From Petrotoga mobilis SJ95 (lineage in GTDB: Bacteria; Thermotogota; Thermotogae; Petrotogales; Petrotogaceae): a DNA stretch of 64,000 bases. The notes beneath the pieces are model-generated. The model was given only the letters and a program-made list of their open reading frames with translations, did no database searches and was not told the DNA's origin. Location: positions 400,001 to 464,000 of the forward strand of contig NC_010003.1 in NCBI RefSeq assembly GCF_000018605.1, given 5' to 3'. Below are positions 37,595 to 47,114 of this stretch, piece by piece; within the stretch, counting starts at the first letter, position 1, and each line of letters opens with the position of its first letter. The translations under genes were made by a program, and so were the position numbers.

Positions 37595-38845
37595 ATGAGG
37601 AAATTAAGCATGTTCTTTATGATCTTAGCGATCGGTTTGCTCTTTGTAAGTTGCGCAACTTTACCAATCGATGGAGATGGCAACGGAGATGAAATAACCA
37701 ATCAAGTAGTTATAAACACGTTTATTGGACTTGCTCGAGAAAGCGTGGAGTTTTTAGCTTATCAAGATGGGAAAGATGGAACCTGGACAAAACTAAGTTC
37801 AACCAACGGCGTGTACACTTTTACCCCTGAATCAGCTGATGGAAATTTTAGCATCTATGCTGTCAACGAATGGTATGACCCTTGGAATGAGGAATTTAAC
37901 TATGACATTCAAGTAATGAATCTCAACACCACAGAAGGAAAAGAAGTACCAATAACCTTTGGGTATTGGCCAGATACTTTTGATTCTACATTAAATTTGA
38001 ATTTTGGAAGTGAGTTTATAGGGAAAAGGGCTAACATCTTTTACGGTATTGGTCATGGAATCCCATGGTTTGATACGGAGGGTGATTTAATATTCCCCTT
38101 ACAAGCTATTCCTGGCACCTATGATTTGGTAATTTTAGCAGGAGAACAAGGGGAAGATTTTTCAAAAATATATATAGAAAGAGATAGATCGATAGCAGCT
38201 GGTACCGAAAACAAAGATATTTCATGGTCTGACTTTGCAGACTTAACAACATACATTGTTACAACCACCATAGAAGATGCCTATGCATGGGGTGAATTGT
38301 TAGTGGGCGGAACAACCGATGCATTCCCTTCGTTCACAGATGGTTCTTACCTAAAAATCCCTCAATCTCTTGCAAGCTCAGATGACTTATATACTTTAAT
38401 TTTAAAACATGACGATTCTGAAAATTCAGTTTATAGATTATTTACAAAATTTACAAACTATCCGTCTGATATTGAAATTTTGGACACCCTTCCTTCTAGT
38501 ACCTGGGAAAAACCTGCCTTTTCAGACAATACATTCACATGGAATCAGTATGATCCCCAAATCGATGGCCATGAATTGAGATTTTATGATACATATTTAG
38601 AAAATAATGATTGGACTATAAGCTGGACGATAATATTATCCTCTGGTTGGTTGGGAAGTGCAGATTCATATGAGTATGAAATACCCAATTTATCAGGTTT
38701 AGAAGGCTGGAACGATTCATGGTATCCCGATACTGGGGAAGTTGATTCATACGACGGTTTTGAAGCAGTTTCAGGAACCGAAGATGATTTAACAAAATAT
38801 TTAGACCCAATGGCAGGCATGGAAGAAAGTATAATTAGTTATTAG
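37595..38845 (+). CDS. Lipoprotein of unknown function
   Basis: The signal peptide with lipobox LFVSC (Cys about residue 21) marks a lipid-anchored exported protein of 416 residues. The mature part is rich in aromatic and acidic residues and predicted beta strands, with no motif I recognise. Translation depends on a Shine-Dalgarno inside the hairpin at 37505-37590. It follows the SARP-like regulator and ends before a terminator. Confidence 0.8.
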   Translation: MRKLSMFFMILAIGLLFVSCATLPIDGDGNGDEITNQVVINTFIGLARESVEFLAYQDGKDGTWTKLSSTNGVYTFTPESADGNFSIYAVNEWYDPWNEEFNYDIQVMNLNTTEGKEVPITFGYWPDTFDSTLNLNFGSEFIGKRANIFYGIGHGIPWFDTEGDLIFPLQAIPGTYDLVILAGEQGEDFSKIYIERDRSIAAGTENKDISWSDFADLTTYIVTTTIEDAYAWGELLVGGTTDAFPSFTDGSYLKIPQSLASSDDLYTLILKHDDSENSVYRLFTKFTNYPSDIEILDTLPSSTWEKPAFSDNTFTWNQYDPQIDGHELRFYDTYLENNDWTISWTIILSSGWLGSADSYEYEIPNLSGLEGWNDSWYPDTGEVDSYDGFEAVSGTEDDLTKYLDPMAGMEESIISY

Positions 38846-38887
38846 CCCTCTTCTTAAAATAAGGTTAAAGTAAAAAACTAACTATTT

Positions 38888-38930
38888 CCCCCGAAAAGTG
38901 TTAAAATTGAACTGTTCGGGGGTATTTTTT
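38888..38930 (+). terminator. Terminator after the lipoprotein gene
   Basis: The arms CCCCCGAA (38888-38895) and TTCGGGGG (38915-38922) form an 8-bp stem around 19 bases, followed by TATTTTTTT. It lies 43 bases after the lipoprotein stop. Confidence 0.85.
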
Positions 38931-38955
38931 TGATTATCGAAAAAGGAGCTATAAA

Positions 38956-40119
38956 ATGCAGATATGTTCTGTCTTCAAGAAATGTGGTGGATGTAGTAAA
39001 TTGCATATAAATTACGAAGAACAACTAAAAATAAAAGAGAAAAACGTTCTTTCACTCTTTGATCAATATCAAATAAAACCTAATAATTATCATGGTATTA
39101 CTCCTTCTGTAGATATATATGAATACAGAAACAAAATGGAATACTCTTTTGGCAACGAATACAAAGATGGCCCTCTTGTTTTGGGGTTAAGAGGAAAAGG
39201 TAAGAAGTTCGACGTCTATTACACAAAAGACTGTAAACTAGTGGATTATGACTTCAACAATATCGTTATAAAAACAAGAGAATTTTTCTTAAAAAAGAAC
39301 ATACCTTTTAGAAATTACAAGAACCACTCAGGTTTTCTTAGAAATTTGGGAATCAGAAAAGGATTAAAAACTGGGGAAATACTTTTAAACTTGGTAACTT
39401 CCTTAGATAATACTTACTATCAAGAAGTAGAAACATGGAAAGAAGAAATGTTGAATACTAACTTAAAAGGAAATATAGTTTCCATAATTCAAAGCAAAAC
39501 TGAATCTAAAGCCAACGTTGTAAAAGCGGATGAAATGGAAATATTATACGGCAGAGACTATTTTTACGAAAAAATTTTAGATTTAACTTTCAAAATAGGT
39601 CCTTTCTCTTTCTTTCAAACAAACACAAAAGGAACAGAGGTTTTATACCAAACTGCGTTATCTTATGCAGAAAATTCAGATGTTGTATATGACTTTTATT
39701 CTGGAACGGGCACAATATCCCTATTACTCGCAAATAAAGCGAAAAAAGTCTATGGAATAGAAATTATAAAAGAAGCAGTAGAGGCAGCTAAGCAAAATGC
39801 CATATTAAATAATATCAACAACGTAGAATTCGTAAATAAAGATGTAAAAGATTTTGTTAAGCAACAAAGCAGCACCGAAAAACCTGATTATATAGTGGTG
39901 GACCCACCAAGGGCTGGGTTACATCCAAATCTTATAAAATTCATAAAAACCCAGCAATTTAATAAAATTATTTATATCTCATGCAACCCTAAAACCCTAA
40001 TACCCAATTTGAAAGAATTATCCGATCTCTACACAATCTCAGATTTTCATCTGGTAGATATGTTTCCTCACACTGACCACGTTGAGTCAGTAGTATTGAT
40101 GACGAGGATAGATAAATAG
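38956..40119 (+). CDS. rlmD: 23S rRNA (uracil-5-)-methyltransferase, RlmD/RumA family
   Basis: This 387-residue SAM-dependent enzyme makes m5U in rRNA. The [4Fe-4S] ligands are in C4-x5-C10-x2-C13 (CSVFKKCGGC) plus a cysteine in TKDCKLVD. The SAM site is YDFYSGTGTISLLLA and the catalytic cysteine lies in ISCNPKTL. There is no TRAM domain. It could methylate U1939 or U747, or tRNA; the family cannot be split by eye. The last 34 bases before the final codons (40078-40111) recur at 50517-50550, so the gene end has served as an integration site. Confidence 0.9.
   Translation: MQICSVFKKCGGCSKLHINYEEQLKIKEKNVLSLFDQYQIKPNNYHGITPSVDIYEYRNKMEYSFGNEYKDGPLVLGLRGKGKKFDVYYTKDCKLVDYDFNNIVIKTREFFLKKNIPFRNYKNHSGFLRNLGIRKGLKTGEILLNLVTSLDNTYYQEVETWKEEMLNTNLKGNIVSIIQSKTESKANVVKADEMEILYGRDYFYEKILDLTFKIGPFSFFQTNTKGTEVLYQTALSYAENSDVVYDFYSGTGTISLLLANKAKKVYGIEIIKEAVEAAKQNAILNNINNVEFVNKDVKDFVKQQSSTEKPDYIVVDPPRAGLHPNLIKFIKTQQFNKIIYISCNPKTLIPNLKELSDLYTISDFHLVDMFPHTDHVESVVLMTRIDK
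40078..40111 (+). repeat. Left direct repeat (attL-like) in the 3' end of rlmD
   Basis: This 34-base segment of the coding 3' end matches 50517-50550 at 33 of 34 positions in the same orientation. The two copies bracket a 10.4-kb accessory segment. The 3' ends of rum/rumA genes are known integration hotspots for integrative elements in streptococci. Confidence 0.8.
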
Positions 40120-40428
40120 TAGAGTTGAAAAAGGGTTTGAATACAGGGTTTTCCTGTGATTTGCCATCAACTGATAATGCGCTTTTTGGCGGCGAAGTTA
40201 ACTGGAAGAGACATATTTTTATGTGTGTGATTGTTCAAGTAAACATTGGACTCACTGTGGAGTTTAAGACTGAGATGGGAGTGAGCGTGGAGGTATAAGG
40301 ACAATAAAATCATCCCGCACACTGAAGAATAAAGCCGTGGATGTCACTTTTTTCGTTCTGTTTGTAAATTTTTCTGCAAAAATATTGCTTTTATTCGTTC
40401 CTTCACATATAATAAAAGTTGGATAAAT
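40120..40428. other. Non-coding stretch at the island's left edge
   Basis: This 309-base stretch has higher G+C than its surroundings and short open frames interrupted by stops on the plus strand. It looks like decayed coding DNA at the island edge. I found no RNA gene or clear regulatory site. Confidence 0.4.
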
Positions 40429-40671
40429 TTGCCACGTGAGGTTTCAGTAAATGGATTATGTGATAAAGAAACAAGCTGCGGAGAAATGGTGGAATATATC
40501 TCTGGAATATATCTCTGCACAGAGTGCAGGCCTTATGTGAGCAAGCCTGGATCAAAGGAACTGTGCGTGTGGTGGGTTGAGCGATATCAAATGATTTGGA
40601 GAAACCAAAAAATACAAGGCTTAGAGTGTATAAATTTGATAATTATAGAAAGAGTGATTTCTAGTGCGTAA
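40429..40671 (+). CDS. Possible small zinc-binding protein or decayed fragment
   Basis: An 80-codon frame begins TTG with no clear ribosome site. Cysteines in GLCDKETSCGE and LCTECRP could bind zinc. The last codons overlap the methyltransferase start by 8 bases. It may be a real small gene of the module or a remnant; I cannot decide from the sequence. Confidence 0.3.
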   Translation: MPREVSVNGLCDKETSCGEMVEYISGIYLCTECRPYVSKPGSKELCVWWVERYQMIWRNQKIQGLECINLIIIERVISSA

Positions 40672-41680
40672 ACTTTTATATAAAACCGATTACGGGAAGT
40701 ACTATATTGGTAAATGTGAGTCAGAAATTAAAAGATTAAAACTTAAAGGGAAAGTCCAATTGATTTTAACTTCGCCGCCCTTTCCATTAAATAATAAAAA
40801 ACAATATGGAAATTTAGTTGGAGAAGATTATTTAAACTGGATTACAAATCTGGCACCGCTGTTTTCTGAAGCTTTAACAGATAACGGTTCTATTGTAATA
40901 GAAATGGGAAATGCATGGGAAAAAGATCGACCTGTACAATCACTGTTGCATTTAAAATCTTTAATGAGATTTGTGGAGAATCCAGAGGCAAACCTACGAC
41001 TTTGTCAAGAATTTATTTGTTATAATCCGGCAAGATTACCTTCACCGGCACAATGGGTTACCATTGAACGCATTCGTGCTATTGATAGTTTTACACATGT
41101 ATGGTGGATGTCTAAAACAGATTATCCTAAAGCTGATAATAGAAAGATTTTAAGGCCTTATAGTAAAAGCATGAAAAAACTACTTGAAAAAGGAAAATAC
41201 AATTCAGGTAAAAGACCTTCTGAACACGTGATAAGCGAGAAAAGTTTTTTGAAAGATAATAAAGGAAGTATATCCCATAATGTTCTAGAACTTAAGCAAA
41301 TTGATGAAACAAAAGAATTAAGGCTTCCTTATTCCATGTTAAGTATTTCTAATACAAAATCTAATGATTATTTTACAAAAACATGTAAGAAGAGAAATAT
41401 TATACCTCATCCAGCAAGGATGCCATTAGAATTAGCAAGTTTTTTTATTGAATTCTTAACGGATGAAGGAGATCTTGTTTTAGACCCTTTTGGCGGAAGT
41501 AATACTACCGGATTTTGCGCTGAGAAACTAAAAAGAAAATGGATCAGCATTGAAGCTAATGAGGAATATGGTTATCAATCTATAATAAGATTTGAGGAAC
41601 CATCATTTAATGCTAATATAAGAAAGGGGGAATTTTTTAATGGGATTCAATCAGGAAATTTTGAAAATGGCGGTCGTTGA
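40664..41680 (+). CDS. Beta-class DNA methyltransferase (N4-cytosine or N6-adenine)
   Basis: In this 338-residue enzyme the catalytic motif TSPPF (residues 36-40) comes first and the SAM-binding motif DPFGGSNTTG (274-283) comes last, the order of beta-class methyltransferases. The region between them should recognise the target site. Ser-Pro-Pro-Phe fits N4-cytosine or N6-adenine methylation. The start is GTG at 40664 after AGAAAGAG. It overlaps the HerA gene by 41 bases, so the two are made together. No restriction endonuclease gene is adjacent; instead HerA and NurA follow, so the methylation probably marks self DNA for that pair. Confidence 0.88.
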   Translation: MRKLLYKTDYGKYYIGKCESEIKRLKLKGKVQLILTSPPFPLNNKKQYGNLVGEDYLNWITNLAPLFSEALTDNGSIVIEMGNAWEKDRPVQSLLHLKSLMRFVENPEANLRLCQEFICYNPARLPSPAQWVTIERIRAIDSFTHVWWMSKTDYPKADNRKILRPYSKSMKKLLEKGKYNSGKRPSEHVISEKSFLKDNKGSISHNVLELKQIDETKELRLPYSMLSISNTKSNDYFTKTCKKRNIIPHPARMPLELASFFIEFLTDEGDLVLDPFGGSNTTGFCAEKLKRKWISIEANEEYGYQSIIRFEEPSFNANIRKGEFFNGIQSGNFENGGR

Positions 41681-43640
41681 TATTTTTGCCGAAGCAAAAA
41701 AGCCTGACTTGTTTATTGGGCGTCCTTATTATTTGGATTATGATAAGGCCTATCTTCTTATCGCTGATGCATGGAAACAAAAGGCTGGAGGCATACCACA
41801 AGGAACGTTTATATTGGCATTCTATGAAAACGAGAACGATTCTATAGATGAATGCCTTTTATTGAGAGCTATTCGTCCTTCTAAACTACCTACTGATAAT
41901 GATGTTATTGCGTCGATGGTGGAATATTATAAAGACAATTTGAAAACATCAGGTAAGAATAGTCAACTTGATGATTTTACAAAATACACATTTAGTTTTT
42001 CGGGATTAGAATGTAGAATATTAGGTACTTTTTTTAAAAATAGTCATGATCAAATTTTATTTGGAGCAGATGTTGAGAATTTTTACAGTGCTCACAATTA
42101 TGTTGCTTATAAGCCCTTAGGAGATGTACTTGAGCAAATTGTTAATTTTAGAGATGGGAATTCTATTATAGGTAGTTCTACAGATATAAGAATTGGTAAG
42201 GTCAGGTATAGTTCAAGTATAAGATTTCAAGAAGAACAAACAGAAGTGCCTGTATATGTAAACCCACAAGATTTTCTTGGTAAAAGAACTGCGTTATTTG
42301 GTATGACAAGAACTGGTAAATCGAATACAGTGAAAAAAATTATCGAAGCTACAACTAAAATTAGTAATAAAGCTGAAAAGGTTTGTGAAGGAAGTGTTGA
42401 TAATGTAGAAGATAATTTAAAGCAATTTGATGATTCAGGTTTACCAAAGTATAAAGTTGGTCAAATAATTTTTGATATTAATGGTGAATATGCAAATGCA
42501 AATCTTCAGGATGAAGGAACTGCAATATTTGAAAAATATTCAAACATTACAAAGCGATATAGTGTTCTTGAAAAGCCAGGCTTTAAAGTCCTAAAAGTAA
42601 ATTTTTATGATGAAATTGAAACAGGATTTGAGCTTATACATAATCTTCTTGCAGAGGAAAGCGGGGATTATATTAAAAGCTTTTTAGCTGTTGATTTATC
42701 AAAACCGGAATTAGAGGATACTTATAGCTCTGCATATATAAGATGGCAAAGAAAGATTGCTGCATATCAATGCTGTTTATATGCAGCAGGATTTAAGGTT
42801 CCTAAAAACTTCAAAATCACATTTAAAGGTAATGCTGAAATTAATGATAAAATTAAACAAGGTAAGATTATTGACCCAAGTAAAGGCATAACCACTGATG
42901 ACGCTATTGCCTGGTTTACATGGGTTGCTGAAAATAGCAATTGTGAATTTTTTCAAAATTATAAACAAAAGAATGGACACGACTGGATAGATGAAGAATT
43001 AAAAGCTTTATTAGTTTTTTTAACAAAGAGAAGAAATTTATCTGGGAACGAGAATATTACAGGTTATAGAAAATTAGTCCCTTTAAAACCATATCATACT
43101 ATTACTATAGATAATTCTTTTGAACAGGATATCCTTTCTAGTCTAAGAAGCGGAGGAATAGTAATTATCGACTTATCCCAGGGAAATCCCGTAATTCAAC
43201 GTACTTATTCAGAAAGAATTTGTAAGAAAATTTTTATTGATGCTATGGGACATTTTGTGAATAACCAACCAAATAATTTTATTCAATTTTATTTTGAGGA
43301 AGCGCACAATCTTTTTCCAAAAAAAGACGATAAGGATTTAAGTCAAATTTATAATAGAATTGCAAAAGAAGGTGCTAAACTAAATATTGGTATGCTTTAT
43401 GCTACACAAGAGGTAAGTTCGATAAGCTCTAATATATTGAAAAATACCCAAAATTGGTTTATTGCTCATTTGAACAACGATGATGAATTGAAAGAAATTA
43501 AGAAATTTTACGATTTCGGTGATTTCTGTGAAGGATTAATACGTTATAGTGCCGGTAGTGACAAAGGATTCATTAGAATGAAAACGTATTCTAATGCATT
43601 TGTTGTTCCTGTTCAAGTAGATAGATTTATGGCTAAATAA
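41640..43640 (+). CDS. herA: HerA-type hexameric ATPase/DNA translocase
   Basis: This 666-residue P-loop ATPase of the HerA/FtsK clade has Walker A GMTRTGKSNT at residues 221-230 and Walker B FYFEEAHNLFP near 552. There is a HerA-like arginine-rich end (NIGMLYATQEVSSISSNILK) and an N-terminal barrel-like domain (about 1-205). In archaea HerA threads DNA into the nuclease NurA, and HerA also powers several phage-defence complexes. The start ATG at 41640, behind GAAAGGGGGAA, overlaps the methyltransferase gene; NurA follows after 17 bases. A 100-residue insertion (about 380-480) after Walker A is unusual. Confidence 0.88.
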   Translation: MGFNQEILKMAVVDIFAEAKKPDLFIGRPYYLDYDKAYLLIADAWKQKAGGIPQGTFILAFYENENDSIDECLLLRAIRPSKLPTDNDVIASMVEYYKDNLKTSGKNSQLDDFTKYTFSFSGLECRILGTFFKNSHDQILFGADVENFYSAHNYVAYKPLGDVLEQIVNFRDGNSIIGSSTDIRIGKVRYSSSIRFQEEQTEVPVYVNPQDFLGKRTALFGMTRTGKSNTVKKIIEATTKISNKAEKVCEGSVDNVEDNLKQFDDSGLPKYKVGQIIFDINGEYANANLQDEGTAIFEKYSNITKRYSVLEKPGFKVLKVNFYDEIETGFELIHNLLAEESGDYIKSFLAVDLSKPELEDTYSSAYIRWQRKIAAYQCCLYAAGFKVPKNFKITFKGNAEINDKIKQGKIIDPSKGITTDDAIAWFTWVAENSNCEFFQNYKQKNGHDWIDEELKALLVFLTKRRNLSGNENITGYRKLVPLKPYHTITIDNSFEQDILSSLRSGGIVIIDLSQGNPVIQRTYSERICKKIFIDAMGHFVNNQPNNFIQFYFEEAHNLFPKKDDKDLSQIYNRIAKEGAKLNIGMLYATQEVSSISSNILKNTQNWFIAHLNNDDELKEIKKFYDFGDFCEGLIRYSAGSDKGFIRMKTYSNAFVVPVQVDRFMAK

Positions 43641-43657
43641 ATAGGGAGGAATAAAAT

Positions 43658-44989
43658 ATGAGTTATGGAAATGAATACTCAAATAAGCCATTTGAGAAAG
43701 CTAGCAAGATTGGACATACAAACATAATTAATGATCCTGAGGTGAAAGAGTTTTTATCTCAGTGTAGGATTCCACCTTTTAAAGACGATGTAGATGGAGA
43801 AGATATAAAAAGTGCCTTCTTAGAAGATATTAGGGATAATCCAATAAAAAACATTATTACAATTGATGGTGGCTATACGAATGTTGTGGTGAAGGAGGAA
43901 TTCCCATCATCTACTATAGCTTTTTTTCAATTTGGTGCATTATTTTTTAAGTATAATGATTTGATAAACTTAAAGGAAAAACCTTTTATTGATCCAGATG
44001 ACTTTTCAAAATTGCAAAATATTCAAAGAATCAAGCTTGTTCTCCCAACAAAGGGGCTGACCTTAAAAGGAGAAAAAGACCTTATTATTTCTGTAAGAAG
44101 ATCTGTTTATGATTTCTTCATGAAAAATCCGGATAATCAGGGGTTTATCAAAGCACTAAAATGGTTATTATTTGAAGAATATGATGTACATTCGAATTCT
44201 ACTTGGCATCTGGCATCTTGCCCTTATTGCGGAAACGGTTTCGATATACCGAAAGCTAGTTTAAAGCCGAATTTTACGGTAAATTGCCCTCATTGTGACG
44301 GTATTGTTTTTTTAACAGATGTTTTTAGGCTGCATGAGGTTATAGATAATGAACTGGGTGCAGGTGGAGTATTAGGATATTTATCCACAACGATTGAACA
44401 GTTGATTATAGTTTATCTCATTCAGCAAATTCTAAATATTAGACCTAATATTCTGAAAGAAACAATATTTATCAAAGATGGCCCCTTAGCTTTTTTTGGT
44501 CAGACTGCTAATATTCATAAACCAATGAGAAAGCTTATAAGCTTTTTGAATTCAAAATATGCAATTTACTTAGTTGGTTTAGAAAAAAGTGGTTCTTTTG
44601 TTGAGCATGCTTCTCAGATATCTCAAAAATTGAGGAAAAACCAAATAGTATTACTTGGTAATAAGTATATTTATAAGTATATAATTCCGGGGTATGAAAA
44701 CGAAGATGCTGCCTATGGAAGATCAACTTATTATGGTCACAAATTAATTTTTAAATCTAAATTTGATAATATCTATATAGCTACTATTCCTAGTTTAGAG
44801 GCAAAACCGGAACCTCAAAAAAATGATTACTTAAATATCGATGTGGTACTACATAATGTTTCAGCATTAAAATGTGACCTTTACTTCAACTCTTTGGTAC
44901 CTATAGTCATGGCAAATAAATTAGTTTCCCTGGCAGATCATCCTAGTGCAGATTTACTGAAGAGCTTTGCTCAGGAACATGTTTTATAA
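43658..44989 (+). CDS. nurA: NurA-domain nuclease with an inserted zinc ribbon
   Basis: This 443-residue protein has the NurA metal-binding aspartate D70 in ITIDGGYTNV and a second acidic site D274 in IFIKDGPLAFFG, as in NurA 5'-3' nucleases. Between them a zinc ribbon (C188, C191, C210, C213; CPYC and CPHC) is inserted. I do not know that ribbon from archaeal NurA. The gene follows herA by 17 bases with a GGGAGGA ribosome site. The pair should form a DNA-degrading machine, and the methyltransferase upstream suggests control by DNA modification. Confidence 0.85.
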   Translation: MSYGNEYSNKPFEKASKIGHTNIINDPEVKEFLSQCRIPPFKDDVDGEDIKSAFLEDIRDNPIKNIITIDGGYTNVVVKEEFPSSTIAFFQFGALFFKYNDLINLKEKPFIDPDDFSKLQNIQRIKLVLPTKGLTLKGEKDLIISVRRSVYDFFMKNPDNQGFIKALKWLLFEEYDVHSNSTWHLASCPYCGNGFDIPKASLKPNFTVNCPHCDGIVFLTDVFRLHEVIDNELGAGGVLGYLSTTIEQLIIVYLIQQILNIRPNILKETIFIKDGPLAFFGQTANIHKPMRKLISFLNSKYAIYLVGLEKSGSFVEHASQISQKLRKNQIVLLGNKYIYKYIIPGYENEDAAYGRSTYYGHKLIFKSKFDNIYIATIPSLEAKPEPQKNDYLNIDVVLHNVSALKCDLYFNSLVPIVMANKLVSLADHPSADLLKSFAQEHVL

Positions 44990-45077
44990 TTACCATATCT
45001 TCAATATATTGCCTTTATTAGTTTCTTCGCATACAATATTACTCTGTGAGGTATTAGCAAATGGATTACTTAACTGC

Positions 45078-45165
45078 AAAAAAGCGTTTTTGGCTTTCTC
45101 TGTTTTTCAAAAGTGTCACTACATGCCTTTCTTTTCCTTTATTTATCAGTGTTTTAGTCTTACAC
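45078..45165 (-). repeat. Copy D of the dispersed repeat family
   Basis: This segment matches 56219-56305 closely, from a GCAAAAAAGCG-like start through the shared AAGTGTCACTACATGCC core to CAGTGTTTTAG. It straddles the left end of the IS1634-type element. Related sequence is seen at 50302-50407 and 53415-53480. Confidence 0.7.
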
Positions 45166-46801
45166 TTGTGGTTGGCTCCCTTCTAATCCTTTATTTTCCT
45201 TATTTTGGTCCTTTAGTTTTAGTTTCTCTATGAATTCCTCATACGGGGTTACCACTTTTGGAATTGGTATATTAAGTATCTTCAATATCTTCTGAGCTAA
45301 AACATTCATATTAGTTCTAATGGCAAAACGCTGTTCGTTGGTTTTAATATCTATGTATTCCATGTTTTTAATCGCTTCTCTTATCTTTTCATGTGAGTAT
45401 TCTATATTGTTTCTCTCAAGTTCCAATTCAAGCGTTCTTTGCATTATGTAAGATACGAAACTCATCACTATGTGTCCCTTTATCCTTTTCTGTGTCCAAT
45501 GAAATATCGGTCTTGTCTCAAGATATTTCTTTAGTGTTCTGAAACTTTCTTCCACTTTCCACAAGGTATGGTATTGCTCTAATATCTGTTTTGGATTCAA
45601 CTGTGTGTTTGTTATTATTCCATAGTATCCGTCATATTTTTCGTCTTTTCTATCTTTTTCAGCCCTTTCCTTTGAATGTATTATGAGTAATCTTTTACCC
45701 TCGTATTCTATTTCTCTGTATTCAATCCCTTTTGATATTTCTGTGAATTCCCCATCGAATATATCCACCTTTTTTAACTGTTTTATCGATTTACCTATTA
45801 TGAATTCGTAATCAGAATTCTCTACTATTTCCATATTGGTTTTACTCATCATCCCCCTATCAGAAACCACTATTACCTTTCCCAACTGATGCCTCTTTTT
45901 CATCGCCTCTATCGTATCTTTGAACGTATGTCCTTCGAACGTGTTACCTGGGTATATATCAAAACTAACCGGCATCCTATCCCTGTCTATCGACATCCCT
46001 AAAACTACCTGTGATTCGTTGAACTTCTTATCTTTAGAATACCCCATCTGCAGTAACTCATTCGTTTGTTGTGTCTCAAAGGCTAACGTCGTTACATTGT
46101 AAAACACTAAATCTACCACAGAATTGAATAAACTTATCCTTTGACGATACAGATGTTTTTCTAACTCTTCCTTCTTTTGCGCTAACACATCTAGCGTCCT
46201 GTACATCCATTGTAAGGCTATCCCTTCTTCATCTGTCTCTGCCTCATCCCTCCTTGAACCCCCTTCGGGGCGTTTCTTTTTGAATCCATAATAATCCAAG
46301 TCGTTGAATATTCCCAACTTACTTTTCGGTTCTATTATTCTGTTCATAACCATTATTTTCAACAAATCTTCCACATCGAACCTCGTCTTTTTATCCATCT
46401 TTTCAAAGAACTTATCCATCTCATACCTTTCAAACAATCTATCCACTATTACTTTTACCCCATAATTCTTCTTATCGGGTGCTTCCTCAACACTATTCAA
46501 ATTCACATAACCTTTTATATCATATATCTGTACAAGTTTATCGACAATATTTTCCACTTCTTTTCTACTGATAGTATCGATTCTACCCAAATTAGCAATA
46601 ATCTTTTGTTTATTCTTACCGTTTTCACGGTAACTTTCTACTATTCTTAAGTATTCTTTCCCTTGATTGTTTTTTACCGTTCTAACATACATCCAAATCA
46701 TCTCCCAACTTCATAATGTCTTTAATATTATACCACAGAAATATTATGAAGTCAAGAGAATGATATAATTAAAATAGAAAAAAGTGTCACTGCATGAAAA
46801 A
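45103..46801 (-). mobile_element. IS1634-family insertion sequence
   Basis: The element of about 1.7 kb holds one intact transposase gene. The ends carry imperfect inverted repeats of the form TTTTTCA-N2/3-AGTGNCACT (left near 45103-45120, right near 46783-46801). The exact ends and any target duplication are not certain, because the left end merges with the dispersed repeat. Confidence 0.75.
45160..46701 (-). CDS. IS1634-family transposase
   Basis: At 513 residues this is a full-length DDE transposase of the IS1634 group. It has the N-terminal MYVRTVKNNQGKEYLRIVES segment, the central GMSIDRDRMPVSFDIYPGNT, VVSDRGMMSKTNMEI with a catalytic aspartate, and VEESFRTLKKYLETRPIFHW near the catalytic glutamate. 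The reading frame is intact, so the element may still be active. It lies downstream of nurA in opposite orientation. Confidence 0.93.
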   Translation of the reverse strand: MIWMYVRTVKNNQGKEYLRIVESYRENGKNKQKIIANLGRIDTISRKEVENIVDKLVQIYDIKGYVNLNSVEEAPDKKNYGVKVIVDRLFERYEMDKFFEKMDKKTRFDVEDLLKIMVMNRIIEPKSKLGIFNDLDYYGFKKKRPEGGSRRDEAETDEEGIALQWMYRTLDVLAQKKEELEKHLYRQRISLFNSVVDLVFYNVTTLAFETQQTNELLQMGYSKDKKFNESQVVLGMSIDRDRMPVSFDIYPGNTFEGHTFKDTIEAMKKRHQLGKVIVVSDRGMMSKTNMEIVENSDYEFIIGKSIKQLKKVDIFDGEFTEISKGIEYREIEYEGKRLLIIHSKERAEKDRKDEKYDGYYGIITNTQLNPKQILEQYHTLWKVEESFRTLKKYLETRPIFHWTQKRIKGHIVMSFVSYIMQRTLELELERNNIEYSHEKIREAIKNMEYIDIKTNEQRFAIRTNMNVLAQKILKILNIPIPKVVTPYEEFIEKLKLKDQNKENKGLEGSQPQV

Positions 46802-46896
46802 TTTTTCCCCAAAAAATAGGTGATTTATCCCCTCAAACCCGCTTTCTTCCGTTTGGTTTACTGAAAAATCGTCTCTCAACTGTCAAACTCAGGAAA
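46702..46896. other. IS flank with repeat E
   Basis: This holds the right end of the IS1634 element (to about 46801), then about 75 bases without features. The 20-base word AACTGTCAAACTCAGGAAAA follows at 46877-46896; it recurs at 50388-50407 and, inverted, near 56160-56180. Confidence 0.55.
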
Positions 46897-47058
46897 AGTA
46901 GATATTGCCAAAGCTTACATTGAGTTATTTGGAAATAAGGATGGTGTAATAACAGATACCTATGAAGTAGCGGTCCCAGATATTTTAAGCAAAACAGGGG
47001 ATGGTGTAAACATTTTAGATAATTCTAAATTTCCTCTATTAGATAAAACCTTATGACA
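46897..47058 (+). pseudogene. C-terminal fragment of an unidentified gene
   Basis: An open frame of 53 codons begins right after repeat E without a start codon and ends in TGA at 47056-47058. The translation (for example KAYIELFGNKDGVITDTYEV and PDILSKTGDGVNILD) looks like real protein but is not recognised. It is probably what is left of a gene of the HerA/NurA module after IS insertion and deletion. Confidence 0.5.
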
Positions 47059-47114
47059 TTCGTTTATATACCTATTTTTACGGCTTTTAGTCGATGCTAT
47101 GGCTAACCGATACT

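Noticed and set aside
44967..45233. 88-codon plus-strand frame after nurA
   Set aside because: It runs through the dispersed repeat and the IS end, and the translation is hydrophobic low-complexity sequence without a ribosome site.
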